The notes under the pieces were generated by a model. That model saw nothing but the letters and a program-made list of their open reading frames with translations. It was not told the origin of the DNA and made no database searches. Of a stretch of 64,000 bases of DNA, positions 27,515-36,904 are shown in pieces. The stretch spans positions 1-64,000 of the forward strand of contig NZ_PJRP01000020.1 in NCBI RefSeq assembly GCF_002858765.1. The letters run 5' to 3'. The stretch's first letter is position 1; each line of letters starts with the position of its first letter. The position numbers and the translations under genes are program-made. The DNA comes from Cupriavidus pauculus (GTDB lineage Bacteria > Pseudomonadota > Gammaproteobacteria > Burkholderiales > Burkholderiaceae).

Positions 27515-28426
27515 ATGGCATCCATATCCGTACTGATCCTTACCAAGAATGAAGCGCATGACATCGCTGGCTGCCTGGCATCGGTGGCGGCGTTGTCGAC
27601 CGACGTGCACGTGCTGGACTCGGGCAGCACCGACGACACTTGTGCGATCGCCGCATCGCTTGGGGCCACCGTGACCGTGCGGGCCTTCGACAATTTTGCG
27701 GCGCAGCGCAATTTCGGCCTGCACGACCTGCCGTATCGCAATGACTGGGTGCTGATGCTCGACGCCGACGAGCGGATCGGCGCGGCGCTGATCGAGGAAT
27801 TCCATGCGCTGGTGGCCGGTTGCGATGCCGACGTGGCTGCTGCGCGCATGGGGCGTCGGGACTTCTGGCTGGGCACGCACCTCAGGCACGCCACGATCTC
27901 GCCGTTCAACATCCGGCTCGTGCGCAGGTCCCGCGTGCATTTCGAGCGCGAGATCAACGAGGTGCTGGTGGTGGATGGTGCCGTGGCAGAACTGCGCCAT
28001 CCGTTCGACCACTACCCGTTTTCCAAGGGGATGGTGCACTGGCTGAACAAGCACAACCTCTATTCGACGATGGAGGCGGAACTGATCGCCCAGCGCAAGG
28101 CCGGCAAGCCCGATATCGGCAAGGCGTTCTTCGCGCGCGATCCCAACGAACGGCGCATGCACCAGAAGCGCCTGTTCTACCGCGCGCCGGCGCGCCCGCT
28201 GATCAAGTTCCTGTACATGTTCATCTGGCGCCGGTCGTTCCTGGACGGTGTGGCGGGCTTGCACTACACGATGCTGCAGTGCATCTACGAGTACATGATC
28301 GTGCTCAAGACGCGCGAGCAGCTTGAGCGGATGTCGGAAGAGGCCGGTACGGGTGCCAGCGCCGCAAAGCCCAGCGTACCGCTGGCTGGCGCGGCCGTGA
28401 AGTCGAAGGCGCCGGGCCAGGCATAG
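27515..28426 (+). CDS. family 2 glycosyltransferase (WaaE/KdtX type)
   Basis: A 303-residue GT-A glycosyltransferase. It starts SISVLILTKNEAHDIAGCL, has the nucleotide-binding DSGSTDDT and the metal-binding LMLDADER, then the family hallmark DFWLGTHLRHATISPFNIRLVRRSRVHFE. The last 35 residues are Ala/Lys-rich and probably disordered. The ATG at 27515 starts the first strand; GCGAGG is a fair ribosome-binding site. Relatives act on LPS core or EPS. Here an EPS role follows from position. It is divergent from wza across about 280 bases and converges with the acetyltransferase gene. Confidence 0.88.
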   Translation: MASISVLILTKNEAHDIAGCLASVAALSTDVHVLDSGSTDDTCAIAASLGATVTVRAFDNFAAQRNFGLHDLPYRNDWVLMLDADERIGAALIEEFHALVAGCDADVAAARMGRRDFWLGTHLRHATISPFNIRLVRRSRVHFEREINEVLVVDGAVAELRHPFDHYPFSKGMVHWLNKHNLYSTMEAELIAQRKAGKPDIGKAFFARDPNERRMHQKRLFYRAPARPLIKFLYMFIWRRSFLDGVAGLHYTMLQCIYEYMIVLKTREQLERMSEEAGTGASAAKPSVPLAGAAVKSKAPGQA

Positions 28427-28487
28427 CGGCGGCCATGGGACGGGCCACGGCCATGGTCGGCCGCGCCCGCAGCCTTGCATGGCGGGC

Positions 28488-29042
28488 TCAGGGTTGCGGG
28501 GTACGCTTGCCGATGGGTTTGGCGGGCGCGCCACCGTAGACGGTCCAGGCATCGCGCAGCGGACGGGTGACCACCGAACGCGGCGCCACCACGGCGCCGT
28601 CCGGCAGAGTGACGCCGGGAGACACGAACGCTTCCGCACAGATCCAGACATGGCGCCCCAGCGTAATCGGCGACGAGATCAGCTGGAAGGTGGGATTGTT
28701 GTAGTCGTGGGACCCGGTGCAGAGATGCGAGCCCTGCGACACGATGGAGAAGCTGTCGATCTCGATCGGGCTGATGTTGTACAGCGTCACGCCATCGGCC
28801 GCGGCGGTGTGGTCGGCCATCTTCAGGTTCCATGGCGCCCAGACCTTGACCGACGGATAGATGTGCACGTGGTGCCCGAGCTGCGCGCCGAACAGGCGCA
28901 GCAGGGTGGCGCGCCAGCGGTGCGCCGAGCGTGGGCTGGGCCGGAACAGCAGCAGCCACGTCCAGTTCCAGATCTGGCGGGTCACGCGGTTGCGCAGCGT
29001 GAAGGATGGGCCAGACAGGCGGTCGGTGCGATCCAGAATCAT
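28488..29042 (-). CDS. wcaF: WcaF-like hexapeptide acetyltransferase
   Basis: A 184-residue left-handed beta-helix acetyltransferase, which would add acetyl groups to an EPS sugar from acetyl-CoA. Hexapeptide repeats run from about residue 55 to 175 (VHIYPSVKVWAPWNLKM, ISPIEIDSFSIVSQGSHLCTG). The SQGSHLCTGSHDYNNPTFQL segment, with the expected catalytic His, is typical of WcaF. The C terminus shows the usual GGAPAKPIG. It is alone on the minus strand, divergent from the methyltransferase gene and convergent with the preceding glycosyltransferase gene. Confidence 0.88.
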   Translation of the reverse strand: MILDRTDRLSGPSFTLRNRVTRQIWNWTWLLLFRPSPRSAHRWRATLLRLFGAQLGHHVHIYPSVKVWAPWNLKMADHTAAADGVTLYNISPIEIDSFSIVSQGSHLCTGSHDYNNPTFQLISSPITLGRHVWICAEAFVSPGVTLPDGAVVAPRSVVTRPLRDAWTVYGGAPAKPIGKRTPQP

Positions 29043-29200
29043 GGCTTTCGTCGAACGCCGGCGGGGCGCGGCGCGCTATGTGCTCGATGCGCTCATGGTG
29101 GGCGCGCGGCGGCCCGGCTTCAGTGCGACAACGCACGGATGCCCGAGTACGCGGGGTGCACGCTCCCTACACCGCGACAATACGCGGACTGGAGACACCC

Positions 29201-30022
29201 ATGGTCGTCGAGACCCTACAAGATCACATCAACCGTAAGGCCTGGAACAGCTGGGGCGCTCGCCACTGGTTTGCAGAGGCGAGCGAGCCGACGGATCCGG
29301 GCGAGACGGCGGCGCTGGCGCGTATTGCCGACGAGGTGCGCGGCGCACCATTGCTGGATGTCGGTGTAGGCGGCGGGCGAACGGTGCCGATGCTGCGCGC
29401 GCTGAGCCAGGACTACGTGGCCATCGACTACACCCCGGACCTGGTGGATATCTGCCGGCGCAATCACCCGGGCGTGGCCGTGCACTGCATGGACGCGCGC
29501 GATCTGAGCGCGTTCGCGGACAACACCTTCGGCCTGGTGATGTTCAGCTTCAATGGTATCGATGCCGTCGACGCCGTGGGGCGCGCGGCCGTTCTGGCCG
29601 AATTTGCGCGCGTGCTGCGCCCGGGCGGGCTGCTGATGTTCTCCACGCACAATATTCACGGGCCCAGCTATCGGGAAAACCTGACGCGCTTCCTGCAGTT
29701 GCCCAAGTGGTCGCCCCACCCGCTGCGGCTGGCGTTCAACACGGCGCGCGTGGTCGTCAACCTGCCGCTGGCCACCATCAACTACCTGCGCAATTCACGC
29801 CTGAACCGCGAATACGATGGCTACGCCGTCAGGGTCTGCGCCGCGCACAAATTTGGCATCGTCATCGTCTATAGCGACATGGCGGCGCAGCGGCAAACGC
29901 TGGCCCAGGCCGGCTTGCAGACCGAAGCCGTGTTCGGCAATCTCGATGCCCACGTGCTGGACGAGCAGGAAGACGTCAGCCAGGTCTACTGGTTCCACTT
30001 CGTCGCCCGGAAGACCGCCTGA
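29201..30022 (+). CDS. SAM-dependent methyltransferase
   Basis: A 273-residue class I methyltransferase. The SAM-binding motif I is LLDVGVGGGRT (about 49-59), followed by VAIDYTPDLVDIC, the acidic CMDARDLSAF, and LRPGGLLMFSTHN. The C-terminal third is less conserved and probably binds the substrate. Sitting inside the EPS cluster it may methylate a sugar or the chain end, but the acceptor is unknown. The ATG at 29201 follows GGAGACACCC. Confidence 0.85.
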   Translation: MVVETLQDHINRKAWNSWGARHWFAEASEPTDPGETAALARIADEVRGAPLLDVGVGGGRTVPMLRALSQDYVAIDYTPDLVDICRRNHPGVAVHCMDARDLSAFADNTFGLVMFSFNGIDAVDAVGRAAVLAEFARVLRPGGLLMFSTHNIHGPSYRENLTRFLQLPKWSPHPLRLAFNTARVVVNLPLATINYLRNSRLNREYDGYAVRVCAAHKFGIVIVYSDMAAQRQTLAQAGLQTEAVFGNLDAHVLDEQEDVSQVYWFHFVARKTA

Positions 30023-30039
30023 ACAGGCCAGGCTGACGG

Positions 30040-30056
30040 GGCCACCGCCGGTGGCC
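30040..30056. terminator. hairpin between convergent genes
   Basis: A 7-bp perfect stem with a 3-base loop (GGCCACC-GCC-GGTGGCC) lies midway between the methyltransferase and polymerase genes, which converge. It lacks a T-run, so it is a weak or factor-assisted terminator. Confidence 0.45.
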
Positions 30057-30071
30057 TCCGCCGCCCGGCAC

Positions 30072-31721
30072 CTAGCGGCGCATGCCGCGCCACGGCACGA
30101 TGCGCACCACGGCGTACGAGAACCAGTACGCCATCGAATAGATCATCAGGGTTTCAAGCCAGCCGCGCATGATATAGCGCGACAGGCCGGCCATCGACTC
30201 CACGCCGGTGGCGGCGCTGGTCAGGAAGAACAGCCAGGCGAACAGCCGCACCGCGTTGAACGAGTTGAAGGCCGGAATCCAGGGCGGTGCAGATGGTCGC
30301 GTGTCGGGATTCGGCACGCGGGTGGTCTGCGTATCGGCAAGCGTGAAGATCGGGATGGCGGCCAGCGCCACCAGGAACGGATACAGCCAGCCGAACAGCG
30401 CGTAGCCACTGCCGAAGATCGATCCCGTACGGAAGCCGCGCAGCGCGTCGTAATCGCCCGTGGTGGTGAACAGCATCAGGTCGCCCCCGGACGACGTGCT
30501 GACCAGTTCCTTGTCCACCGGCAGGCCCAGTGTGTCGATCACAGGCCGGGGAAAGACGCTCAGCACGCTCTGCCATTCCAGGTTGCGCAGGTTCACCTTG
30601 GCGGATGCATCCTGGCGCAGGGCCAGGTCCAGGCTTTCGTCGGAGAACTTCAGGTTCGACAGCCGCGCCAGGAACAGGTTGTCGACGTAGTACTCGTCCC
30701 AGTCGTAGCTCTTGCTGTTGTCGAGCTGGCGGCGCTCCGCGATGGCACGGCTGTCCTGCATCGTGTTCATGGTGGCTTCCAGCAAGGCGGCGGCCGCAAG
30801 GTCGCGCCGCTCGTCGCGCACGATCACCATGCTGGTGGCCAGGTCGGCCACCGGGCCTTGCAGTATCAGCGCCACGCCGCCCAGCAGTATCAGGTTGCGC
30901 GCCCGTATCAGCCGGGTGGTGACGCTGCCGGTCACCACGCCGTACAGCCAGGCGATGCCGATCGAAGTGATGCCCAGCAGGAAGGCCGAGCGGCTGTTGC
31001 TGCCCATCGACACGAGCAGCAGGGCCGCGGTGTACGCGCCCAGCACCAGCTTCCACTGCAGCGACGTGCGTAACTGGCGTGCGCCGACCACCGGCCGTAT
31101 CAGGATGCAGTAGGGCAGGTACACCAGGGGGAACATCGCCTGCATGAACTTGTTGTCGGCGCCCAGCAGTTCCTCGCGGGCCGAGCCGAGCACGAAGACC
31201 TGGTAGGCCATGGCCGCCAGCCCGATGCCGCCCAGGATCATGTACTGGGTGTTGCCGGGCACGCGGAAGTAGCCGAGCGGCGTCAGGACGCGCAGCGTCA
31301 GTGCCTTGCGAATGCTGGCCGTCAGGCGGCTATTGCGATAGATCACGTGCGCGCCAAGCACGAAGATCAGGCAGACCAGCGCGTGGATGTTGATCAGTTC
31401 CGCATGGTTCAGGTTGTGCGTGATGGGCTTCCATTCGAGCAGCGTGGCCACTGGTGGAAGCAGGAAGTACGACAGTGTGTAGCCGAGCACGATCAGGGTG
31501 GAGATCGGATAGTTGCGCAGCAGGTCGCGGCGCCCCATCGTCAACACGCCGAGATTGCCGCCGATCAGGATCAGCAGTGCGCAGACGATGTTCTGGGGCG
31601 AAAGAAAGCACAGCATCTGCACCACCACCAGCAGCGACCAGCCGGCCATCAGCCGCGTGCGGCGCCGCTGGAACGCGTGGGGCAGGCTGGCGCCTTGCAG
31701 GCGCCGGGCGGTGGACAGCAT
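30072..31721 (-). CDS. putative EPS repeat-unit polymerase (Wzy-like)
   Basis: A 549-residue integral membrane protein with about ten to twelve hydrophobic helices and a large hydrophilic loop (about 300-420) before the last helices. This is the topology of Wzy-type polymerases, which join repeat units on the periplasmic side. Wzy proteins share little sequence, so the call rests on topology and on its place: it begins two bases after the stop of the flippase gene and is clearly in the same operon. GGAGGACTGACG precedes the ATG at 31721. No signature motif confirms it. Confidence 0.65.
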   Translation of the reverse strand: MLSTARRLQGASLPHAFQRRRTRLMAGWSLLVVVQMLCFLSPQNIVCALLILIGGNLGVLTMGRRDLLRNYPISTLIVLGYTLSYFLLPPVATLLEWKPITHNLNHAELINIHALVCLIFVLGAHVIYRNSRLTASIRKALTLRVLTPLGYFRVPGNTQYMILGGIGLAAMAYQVFVLGSAREELLGADNKFMQAMFPLVYLPYCILIRPVVGARQLRTSLQWKLVLGAYTAALLLVSMGSNSRSAFLLGITSIGIAWLYGVVTGSVTTRLIRARNLILLGGVALILQGPVADLATSMVIVRDERRDLAAAALLEATMNTMQDSRAIAERRQLDNSKSYDWDEYYVDNLFLARLSNLKFSDESLDLALRQDASAKVNLRNLEWQSVLSVFPRPVIDTLGLPVDKELVSTSSGGDLMLFTTTGDYDALRGFRTGSIFGSGYALFGWLYPFLVALAAIPIFTLADTQTTRVPNPDTRPSAPPWIPAFNSFNAVRLFAWLFFLTSAATGVESMAGLSRYIMRGWLETLMIYSMAYWFSYAVVRIVPWRGMRR

Positions 31722-31723
31722 CG

Positions 31724-33100
31724 TCAGTCCTCCATGCACCGCGGCGTGGCCGTCGGCGCAATGACTGTCTGCGGGCTTTCCTGTCGCCGGTCGCGCAGGC
31801 CGGCGGCCAGCCAGAGCAGCACTACGGTTTCGGGAACGAGCAACAGCAGGGCGGCGCCGGTGGTGGGCGGTACCGCGTGCGGGAACAGCAGCCAGAGCGC
31901 CAGTGCCGCGCTGCTGGCGCAGGCGTAGACGACGGCGACGGCGACGTGGGTATTGGTCGCAATCAACAGCGCCGCCGGAATGAACCATGCGACGTTGAGC
32001 AGCGCATGCAGGCCGATCAGCGCCAGGTCGCCATGACTGACCTGCACCGCGCCGTGGCCCCAGAGGTCGACGAAGCGCGGGCCGGCCACGACCAGCAGGG
32101 CATAGACAAGCAGGCAGGCGGCCATGATCCAGATCGCGGCGGCGCGCGTGAAGGCACGTGCGCGCACCATGTCGTCCTGGCCGGCAAGCCGCGAGATCTC
32201 CGGCTTCAGCGCGTAGTTGGCCACCACGCCGCACTGGATGATCATGCGCATCAGCGTGCGCGCCATGGTGTAGGCCACCACGACCGACGGCCCCGCGAGT
32301 TGGTTCAGGACCTGGACGCCGCCCTGCAGCGTGATGGCCTGCGACAGCGGAAAGCTCGCATAGGCCAGCGAAGGCTTGAGCACGGCGCGGAACTCCGCCG
32401 CGGATGCGTGCCGGTAGCCAACCACCGGCAGCGGCGTGTAGCGGTTTGCGATCACGACCTGTACGACGGCCAGCACGCCCGCGCCCGCGCACATCGACGC
32501 GGCCAGCGTGACGGTGCCGCCTCCGCAAAGCAGCACGGCGATCGTGATCAGCACGTCGGCCAGGCGACGGTTGGCGATCAGGAACGCACCCAGCGGCGCG
32601 TGGTCCATCGCGCGGAACCAGCCATCGACGGGCCCCCCGATGAACTGGAAGCCCACGTACAGCGCCATGAACAGCGTGATCAGTCGCGCCTCGCCATTGC
32701 CGATGGTGTGCAGCTTGAGCAGGCTGACCCAGTCGATCCACGGCGTTACCGCAAGCGTGATCGCGAACACCGCCACGCCAAGGCCGAGGGCGAACAGGAA
32801 GGCGGTCTGCAGGATGACCCGCGCGGCCGACCAGTCGTGGGCGCCGGCACTGATCGTCGCGCGGTTGGCCGATGCCTGCGAGACGCCCAGGTCCAGCAGG
32901 ATGAACAGCGACGGCACGCCGGTCAGCACCAGCCAGTCGCTGTACCCGGTCTTGCCCCAGCTTGCGACGAAGAACGGCACCAGCACCAGCTGGGCCAGGA
33001 TCGTGATGAGCTGTGCGTAGCCATAGCTGAGCGCGTTCAGGCGAAAGCGCGAGAACAGTGACGGCTGCCGGGCGTTGGAAGATGAGGGCAGCGAAGACAT
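31724..33100 (-). CDS. polysaccharide flippase (Wzx-like)
   Basis: A 458-residue membrane protein with about 12 to 14 helices, of the polysaccharide-transporter/MOP superfamily, which flips lipid-linked repeat units to the periplasm. The N-terminal segment LNALSYGYAQLITILAQLVLVPFFVASWG is typical for the family's first helix, preceded by about 20 hydrophilic residues. The gene leads a two-gene operon with the polymerase candidate and is divergent from the glycosyltransferase gene at 33354. Confidence 0.85.
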   Translation of the reverse strand: MSSLPSSSNARQPSLFSRFRLNALSYGYAQLITILAQLVLVPFFVASWGKTGYSDWLVLTGVPSLFILLDLGVSQASANRATISAGAHDWSAARVILQTAFLFALGLGVAVFAITLAVTPWIDWVSLLKLHTIGNGEARLITLFMALYVGFQFIGGPVDGWFRAMDHAPLGAFLIANRRLADVLITIAVLLCGGGTVTLAASMCAGAGVLAVVQVVIANRYTPLPVVGYRHASAAEFRAVLKPSLAYASFPLSQAITLQGGVQVLNQLAGPSVVVAYTMARTLMRMIIQCGVVANYALKPEISRLAGQDDMVRARAFTRAAAIWIMAACLLVYALLVVAGPRFVDLWGHGAVQVSHGDLALIGLHALLNVAWFIPAALLIATNTHVAVAVVYACASSAALALWLLFPHAVPPTTGAALLLLVPETVVLLWLAAGLRDRRQESPQTVIAPTATPRCMED

Positions 33101-33353
33101 GGTCTAAGGCGGCTCGCAGAATAGTGGGCGCGCGCCGGCCGGGAAGCCGATGCGCCGATACTGCAAGAGCCTATACGGCGGGTACCGGTGTGGATGTGGG
33201 CTAGCGCACCGTGCAACAACGGTGTGCGGCAACGCACGGAGATGACACGGGCACCGCGGCATCGTAGCAAGAACTTGCCCAAGGCGACGGCGCGCCAGGG
33301 ATGTGCCCTGCGCGTCGCCAACCGGCACCCCGTATCGATGTGGAGACCCGACG

Positions 33354-34556
33354 ATGAGGATTGCAGTGCTTGGCCATCCGCTTTATTTCGGCAGTCACAG
33401 CATGGACCGCTTTGCAGACATGGTGACACAAGGAATGGTGGCGCGAGGCCATGATGCAGTTCAGTGGCGCCCGGAACCGATGTTGCGCAGCCTGGCGATC
33501 GGATCGGGTTCCATGAAATGGCTCGGATATCTTGACCAGTACGTGCTGTTTCCGATGCTCGTGCGATGGCGCCTGCGCGGTAGCCGCGACGATACGCTCG
33601 TGGTGCTGGCCGACCAGTCCTTGTCGATGTGGTTGCCCTGGCTGCGCGGCTTTCCGCACGTCATCCACACGCACGATTTCACGGCGTTGAGGGCGCTGGA
33701 AGGCGAACTGCCCGCCATGCAGTTGTCCCGCGTGACACGCTTCTATCAGAAGATGATCCGGTCCGGGCTGGGGCTGGGCCGCAACTTCATCGCAGTGTCC
33801 CAGCAGACCGCCCGCGACCTGGCGCGCTTTCACGGGCCCGCGCCCTATCACTGCAGCGTGGTCTACAACGGCCTGAACTATCCCTATAGCCTGCTCGATG
33901 CGGACACCGCACTGCGACGCCTGCGCGCGGCGGGGCTCGACGCGCTGGCGCCCGGGGCGATCATGCATATCGGCAGCAACAGCTGGTACAAAAATCGCGA
34001 AGGCGTGCTGGCGCTGTACGGGGCGTACTGCCGGGCACTGCCGCCCGGCAGCACGCCGCGCCCGCTGTGGATGGTGGGGCAGGAGCCTACCGACGCGTTG
34101 CGTGATCAGGGCCGGCTGGCCGAAGCAACCGGCGGGCGCGTGCTCTGGCTGGCGGGGCTGGACACCGCGTGCGTGCATGCCGCGTATGCGCTGGCCGACG
34201 TGCTCGTGTTCCCGAGTCATGCGGAAGGGTTTGGCTGGCCCATCATCGAAGCCATGGCTTGCGGCACGCCGGTACTCACGGTGGACCGCGATCCGATGCG
34301 CGAAGTGGCGGGCGGTGCGGCGCAGCTGATTCCTCCGACAGACGAGGCGAATCTCGAAGCATGGGCCGAGCAGTGCGCGCCGGCGCTGCACGCGATGCTT
34401 GCCTGGTCACCCGAGACACGGGCCGAAGTCGTGCAGCGGGGCCTGCGGCATGCCGCACTGTTCTCGGCGGATCAGGTGATCGACCAGTACGAGCGCATCT
34501 ACCGGATCGCACTGCACGGAGAGACCGCGCCGGGGCACGCGTCGCTGGGCGCCTGA
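33354..34556 (+). CDS. glycosyltransferase, GT4-type
   Basis: A 400-residue GT-B enzyme. The first strand (RIAVLGHPLYFGSHSMDRF) starts at the chosen ATG. The donor-binding half has IMHIGSNSWYKNREGVL, and the E-x7-E motif is SHAEGFGWPIIEAMACG. It probably adds one sugar to the repeat unit; specificity is unknown. It converges with wcaI and is divergent from the flippase-polymerase operon. Confidence 0.88.
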   Translation: MRIAVLGHPLYFGSHSMDRFADMVTQGMVARGHDAVQWRPEPMLRSLAIGSGSMKWLGYLDQYVLFPMLVRWRLRGSRDDTLVVLADQSLSMWLPWLRGFPHVIHTHDFTALRALEGELPAMQLSRVTRFYQKMIRSGLGLGRNFIAVSQQTARDLARFHGPAPYHCSVVYNGLNYPYSLLDADTALRRLRAAGLDALAPGAIMHIGSNSWYKNREGVLALYGAYCRALPPGSTPRPLWMVGQEPTDALRDQGRLAEATGGRVLWLAGLDTACVHAAYALADVLVFPSHAEGFGWPIIEAMACGTPVLTVDRDPMREVAGGAAQLIPPTDEANLEAWAEQCAPALHAMLAWSPETRAEVVQRGLRHAALFSADQVIDQYERIYRIALHGETAPGHASLGA

Positions 34557-34572
34557 GCGGGTGCCCAGGGTG

Positions 34573-34594
34573 GCTGGTCACCAAGGTGGCCAGC
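34573..34594. terminator. hairpin between convergent glycosyltransferase genes
   Basis: A 10-bp stem (GCTGGTCACC / GGTGGCCAGC, one G-T pair) around a 2-base centre lies in the 60 bases between the two convergent genes. No T-run follows. Confidence 0.4.
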
Positions 34595-34616
34595 GTGGTG
34601 CGCCGGACCTGCGGAC

Positions 34617-35882
34617 TCAACTGCCGACCGAAGCTTCCACGCCTTTGTCGGCGGCCGGGGCACGACCGCGCACAAGCGCGAGCATGGCCTGCTCCAGTCG
34701 GCCCAGTACCACGTCCTGATCGAGATTCTGCTCGGCCCAGGCGCGGCCGGCGCGACCCAGTGCCAGGCGCTCCGCAGGTGCGGCGGCCAGCGTGGCGATG
34801 GCTTCGGTAAACGCCGCGCCGTCGCCGGGAGGCACCACCCGTCCGCATTGCGACACCACCTCGGCCAGCGAGGAACCGGGCAGCGCCGTGGCAACGACCG
34901 GCCGGCCACTGGCCAGCATGCCCGTGAGCTTCGACGGCATGACCAGGTCAGCGGCCCCGGCATGCTGCGGCAGCAAATGGATGTCGGCGGCATCAAGCAG
35001 CGAAGCGAATCGCGCGGATGGTTGAAGGGGCAACAGGCTGACCTGCGGCAACTCGGCGCATGCCGATGCCAGCGCGGCCTGTCCGCTGCCTTCGCCGCAG
35101 AACACGAAATGCAATCCGGGATGGTCGCCCAGCCGGGTGGCTGCGTCGGTCAGCAGTTCCAGCCCCTGTTTGGCGCCCATGTTGCCGGAATACAGCGCCA
35201 CCACGGCGTCCGGTGCGATGCCCAGTTCCTGGCGGAAGGCGCGGCCATCGGCCGCCGTCGTGTCATGAAGCGTGGCCCAGTTCGGCAGCAGCATCGTCTT
35301 TGCCGCTGGCACGCCTTTGGCGCGCGCCAGTGCCACCATCGCCGTGGAGATCGTCGACACGCGGTCGAAGCGCCGCAGCAAGGCACGCTCGAAACGCGTG
35401 GCCAGCGCGCGCAGCCAGGGTCGCTTCAGCAGGCCCAGGGCAAACGCGGCATCCACCTCGTAATCCTGCACGTGCAGCCACGTGCGGCTGCCGCACCAGC
35501 GCGAAAACAGCAGCGCGGCCGGCGCGCACATCAGCGGCGGCTCCACCACGAACACGACATCCGGTTTCCAGCCTCGCTGGGCCAGCAGGCTTGGCAGGCT
35601 GCCGATCGCGAAGCTGGCCAGGTGCAGCAGGCGCTTGAGGCCACCTGGCCGCGCCGGCACCCAGAGCGGCGCCCGCCACACGTCGACGGCGCCCATGCGC
35701 TCGCGCTGGTAGCGCCACGCGCTGTAGCCGGGCCCGATGCGCCAGGCCGGATAGTACGGCGGCGCCGCGATAACGCGTATCTCGTGTCCCTGGGCCGCCA
35801 GCCAATCCGCCTGTTCCGCCATGTACTTGCCGATGCCGGTCAGCTCCGGCGCATAGTTCAGCCCATACATGAGGATCTTCAT
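34617..35882 (-). CDS. wcaI: WcaI-like colanic-acid glycosyltransferase
   Basis: A 421-residue GT-B enzyme closely resembling WcaI: MKILMYGLNYAPELTGIGKY at the start, PPYYPAWRIG, then WLHVQDYEVDAAFALGLL in the acceptor half, and ALYSGNMGAKQGLELL with LVMPSKLTGMLASGRPVVAT in the donor half. WcaI is thought to add a fucose or similar residue during colanic acid assembly, which would fit the GDP-fucose genes next door. It overlaps the fcl stop by four bases, so gmd, fcl and wcaI form one operon. Confidence 0.9.
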   Translation of the reverse strand: MKILMYGLNYAPELTGIGKYMAEQADWLAAQGHEIRVIAAPPYYPAWRIGPGYSAWRYQRERMGAVDVWRAPLWVPARPGGLKRLLHLASFAIGSLPSLLAQRGWKPDVVFVVEPPLMCAPAALLFSRWCGSRTWLHVQDYEVDAAFALGLLKRPWLRALATRFERALLRRFDRVSTISTAMVALARAKGVPAAKTMLLPNWATLHDTTAADGRAFRQELGIAPDAVVALYSGNMGAKQGLELLTDAATRLGDHPGLHFVFCGEGSGQAALASACAELPQVSLLPLQPSARFASLLDAADIHLLPQHAGAADLVMPSKLTGMLASGRPVVATALPGSSLAEVVSQCGRVVPPGDGAAFTEAIATLAAAPAERLALGRAGRAWAEQNLDQDVVLGRLEQAMLALVRGRAPAADKGVEASVGS

Positions 35883-36904
35883 GGCGTGGCGGTCTCCGGC
35901 ATGGCCAACGTGTCGGGGTTAACGTGCGATGCCAGCGCGCCGTCTGCCTGCGCGCGGCGGAACGTGCGCGCCAGGCCGTCTTCGAGCCCGATCGTGGGGT
36001 GCCAGCCGGTGGCCACGATGGCCTGGCAGTCCAGCCGTTTGCGCGGCGTGCCATCGGGGCGGCTGCGGTCGAAGGCCAGGTTGCCCTGGTAGCCCACGAC
36101 CCGCGCGATCGTAGCAGCCAGCGTGGCAATGCTGATCTCGTCGTCGCTGCCGACGTTGAGAAAGCCTGCGGGCGCGGCGGTCAGATAGGCTTCGGCCGGC
36201 AAAGCCATGACATGCAGGCAGGCCCGGGCCAGATCGTCGACATGCAGGAATTCGCGCAAGGCCTGCCCCGATCCCCAGACATCGACCGTCGGCGTGTTAG
36301 AGCGCGCGGCCTCGTTTAGGCGCCAGAACAGGCCAGGCACCACGTGGCTGTTCTCGGGGTGGTAGTTGTCGCCCGGGCCGTAGAGGTTGGTCGGCATCAC
36401 GCACCGGTAATCGGTGCCGTACTGGCGGTTGTAGCTCTGGCACATCACGATGCCGGTGATCTTGGCGATCGCGTACGGCGTATTGGTGGGTTCCAGCGCG
36501 CCGGTCAGCAGCGCATCCTCGCGCATCGGCTGCGCGGCGTACTTGGGATAGATGCAGCTCGAACCCAGGAACAGCAGGTGCTTGACGCCGCTGCGCCAGG
36601 CGGCGTCGATGACGTTCGCGGCAATGGCCAGGTTCTGCTGGATGAATTCGGCGGGATAGGTGTCGTTGGCGTGGATGCCGCCCACGCGTGCCGCGGCGAG
36701 GTAGACTTCGTCGATGTGCTCGGATGCGAAGAACGCGCGCACGGCCTGCTGTTCGCACAGATCGAGTTCCGCATGGGTGCGCGTGACCAGCGTCACGTTG
36801 CCGGCGGCCTCCAGGGCGCGCACGATGGCGGAGCCGGCCATACCTCGATGCCCGGCGACGAAGACCCGGGGGCGACGGTCCTGTCGGGTACGGGCGTCAC
36901 TCAT
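35879..36904 (-). CDS. fcl: GDP-L-fucose synthase
   Basis: A 341-residue short-chain dehydrogenase-type epimerase/reductase that turns GDP-4-keto-6-deoxymannose into GDP-L-fucose with NADPH. Visible are the nucleotide-binding VFVAGHRGMAGSAIVRAL, the FLGSSCIYPKYAAQP strand with catalytic Ser, and the catalytic YAIAK. Length is normal apart from about a dozen extra N-terminal residues. The start at 36904 lies inside the end of gmd (8-base overlap), and its stop overlaps wcaI. Confidence 0.95.
   Translation of the reverse strand: MSDARTRQDRRPRVFVAGHRGMAGSAIVRALEAAGNVTLVTRTHAELDLCEQQAVRAFFASEHIDEVYLAAARVGGIHANDTYPAEFIQQNLAIAANVIDAAWRSGVKHLLFLGSSCIYPKYAAQPMREDALLTGALEPTNTPYAIAKITGIVMCQSYNRQYGTDYRCVMPTNLYGPGDNYHPENSHVVPGLFWRLNEAARSNTPTVDVWGSGQALREFLHVDDLARACLHVMALPAEAYLTAAPAGFLNVGSDDEISIATLAATIARVVGYQGNLAFDRSRPDGTPRKRLDCQAIVATGWHPTIGLEDGLARTFRRAQADGALASHVNPDTLAMPETATP

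Noticed and set aside
30072..32741. one 889-residue protein covering the polymerase and part of the flippase region
   Set aside because: The first 340 codons are out of frame with the well-supported flippase and look like shadow. The real start is the ATG at 31721 with GGAGGACTGACG.
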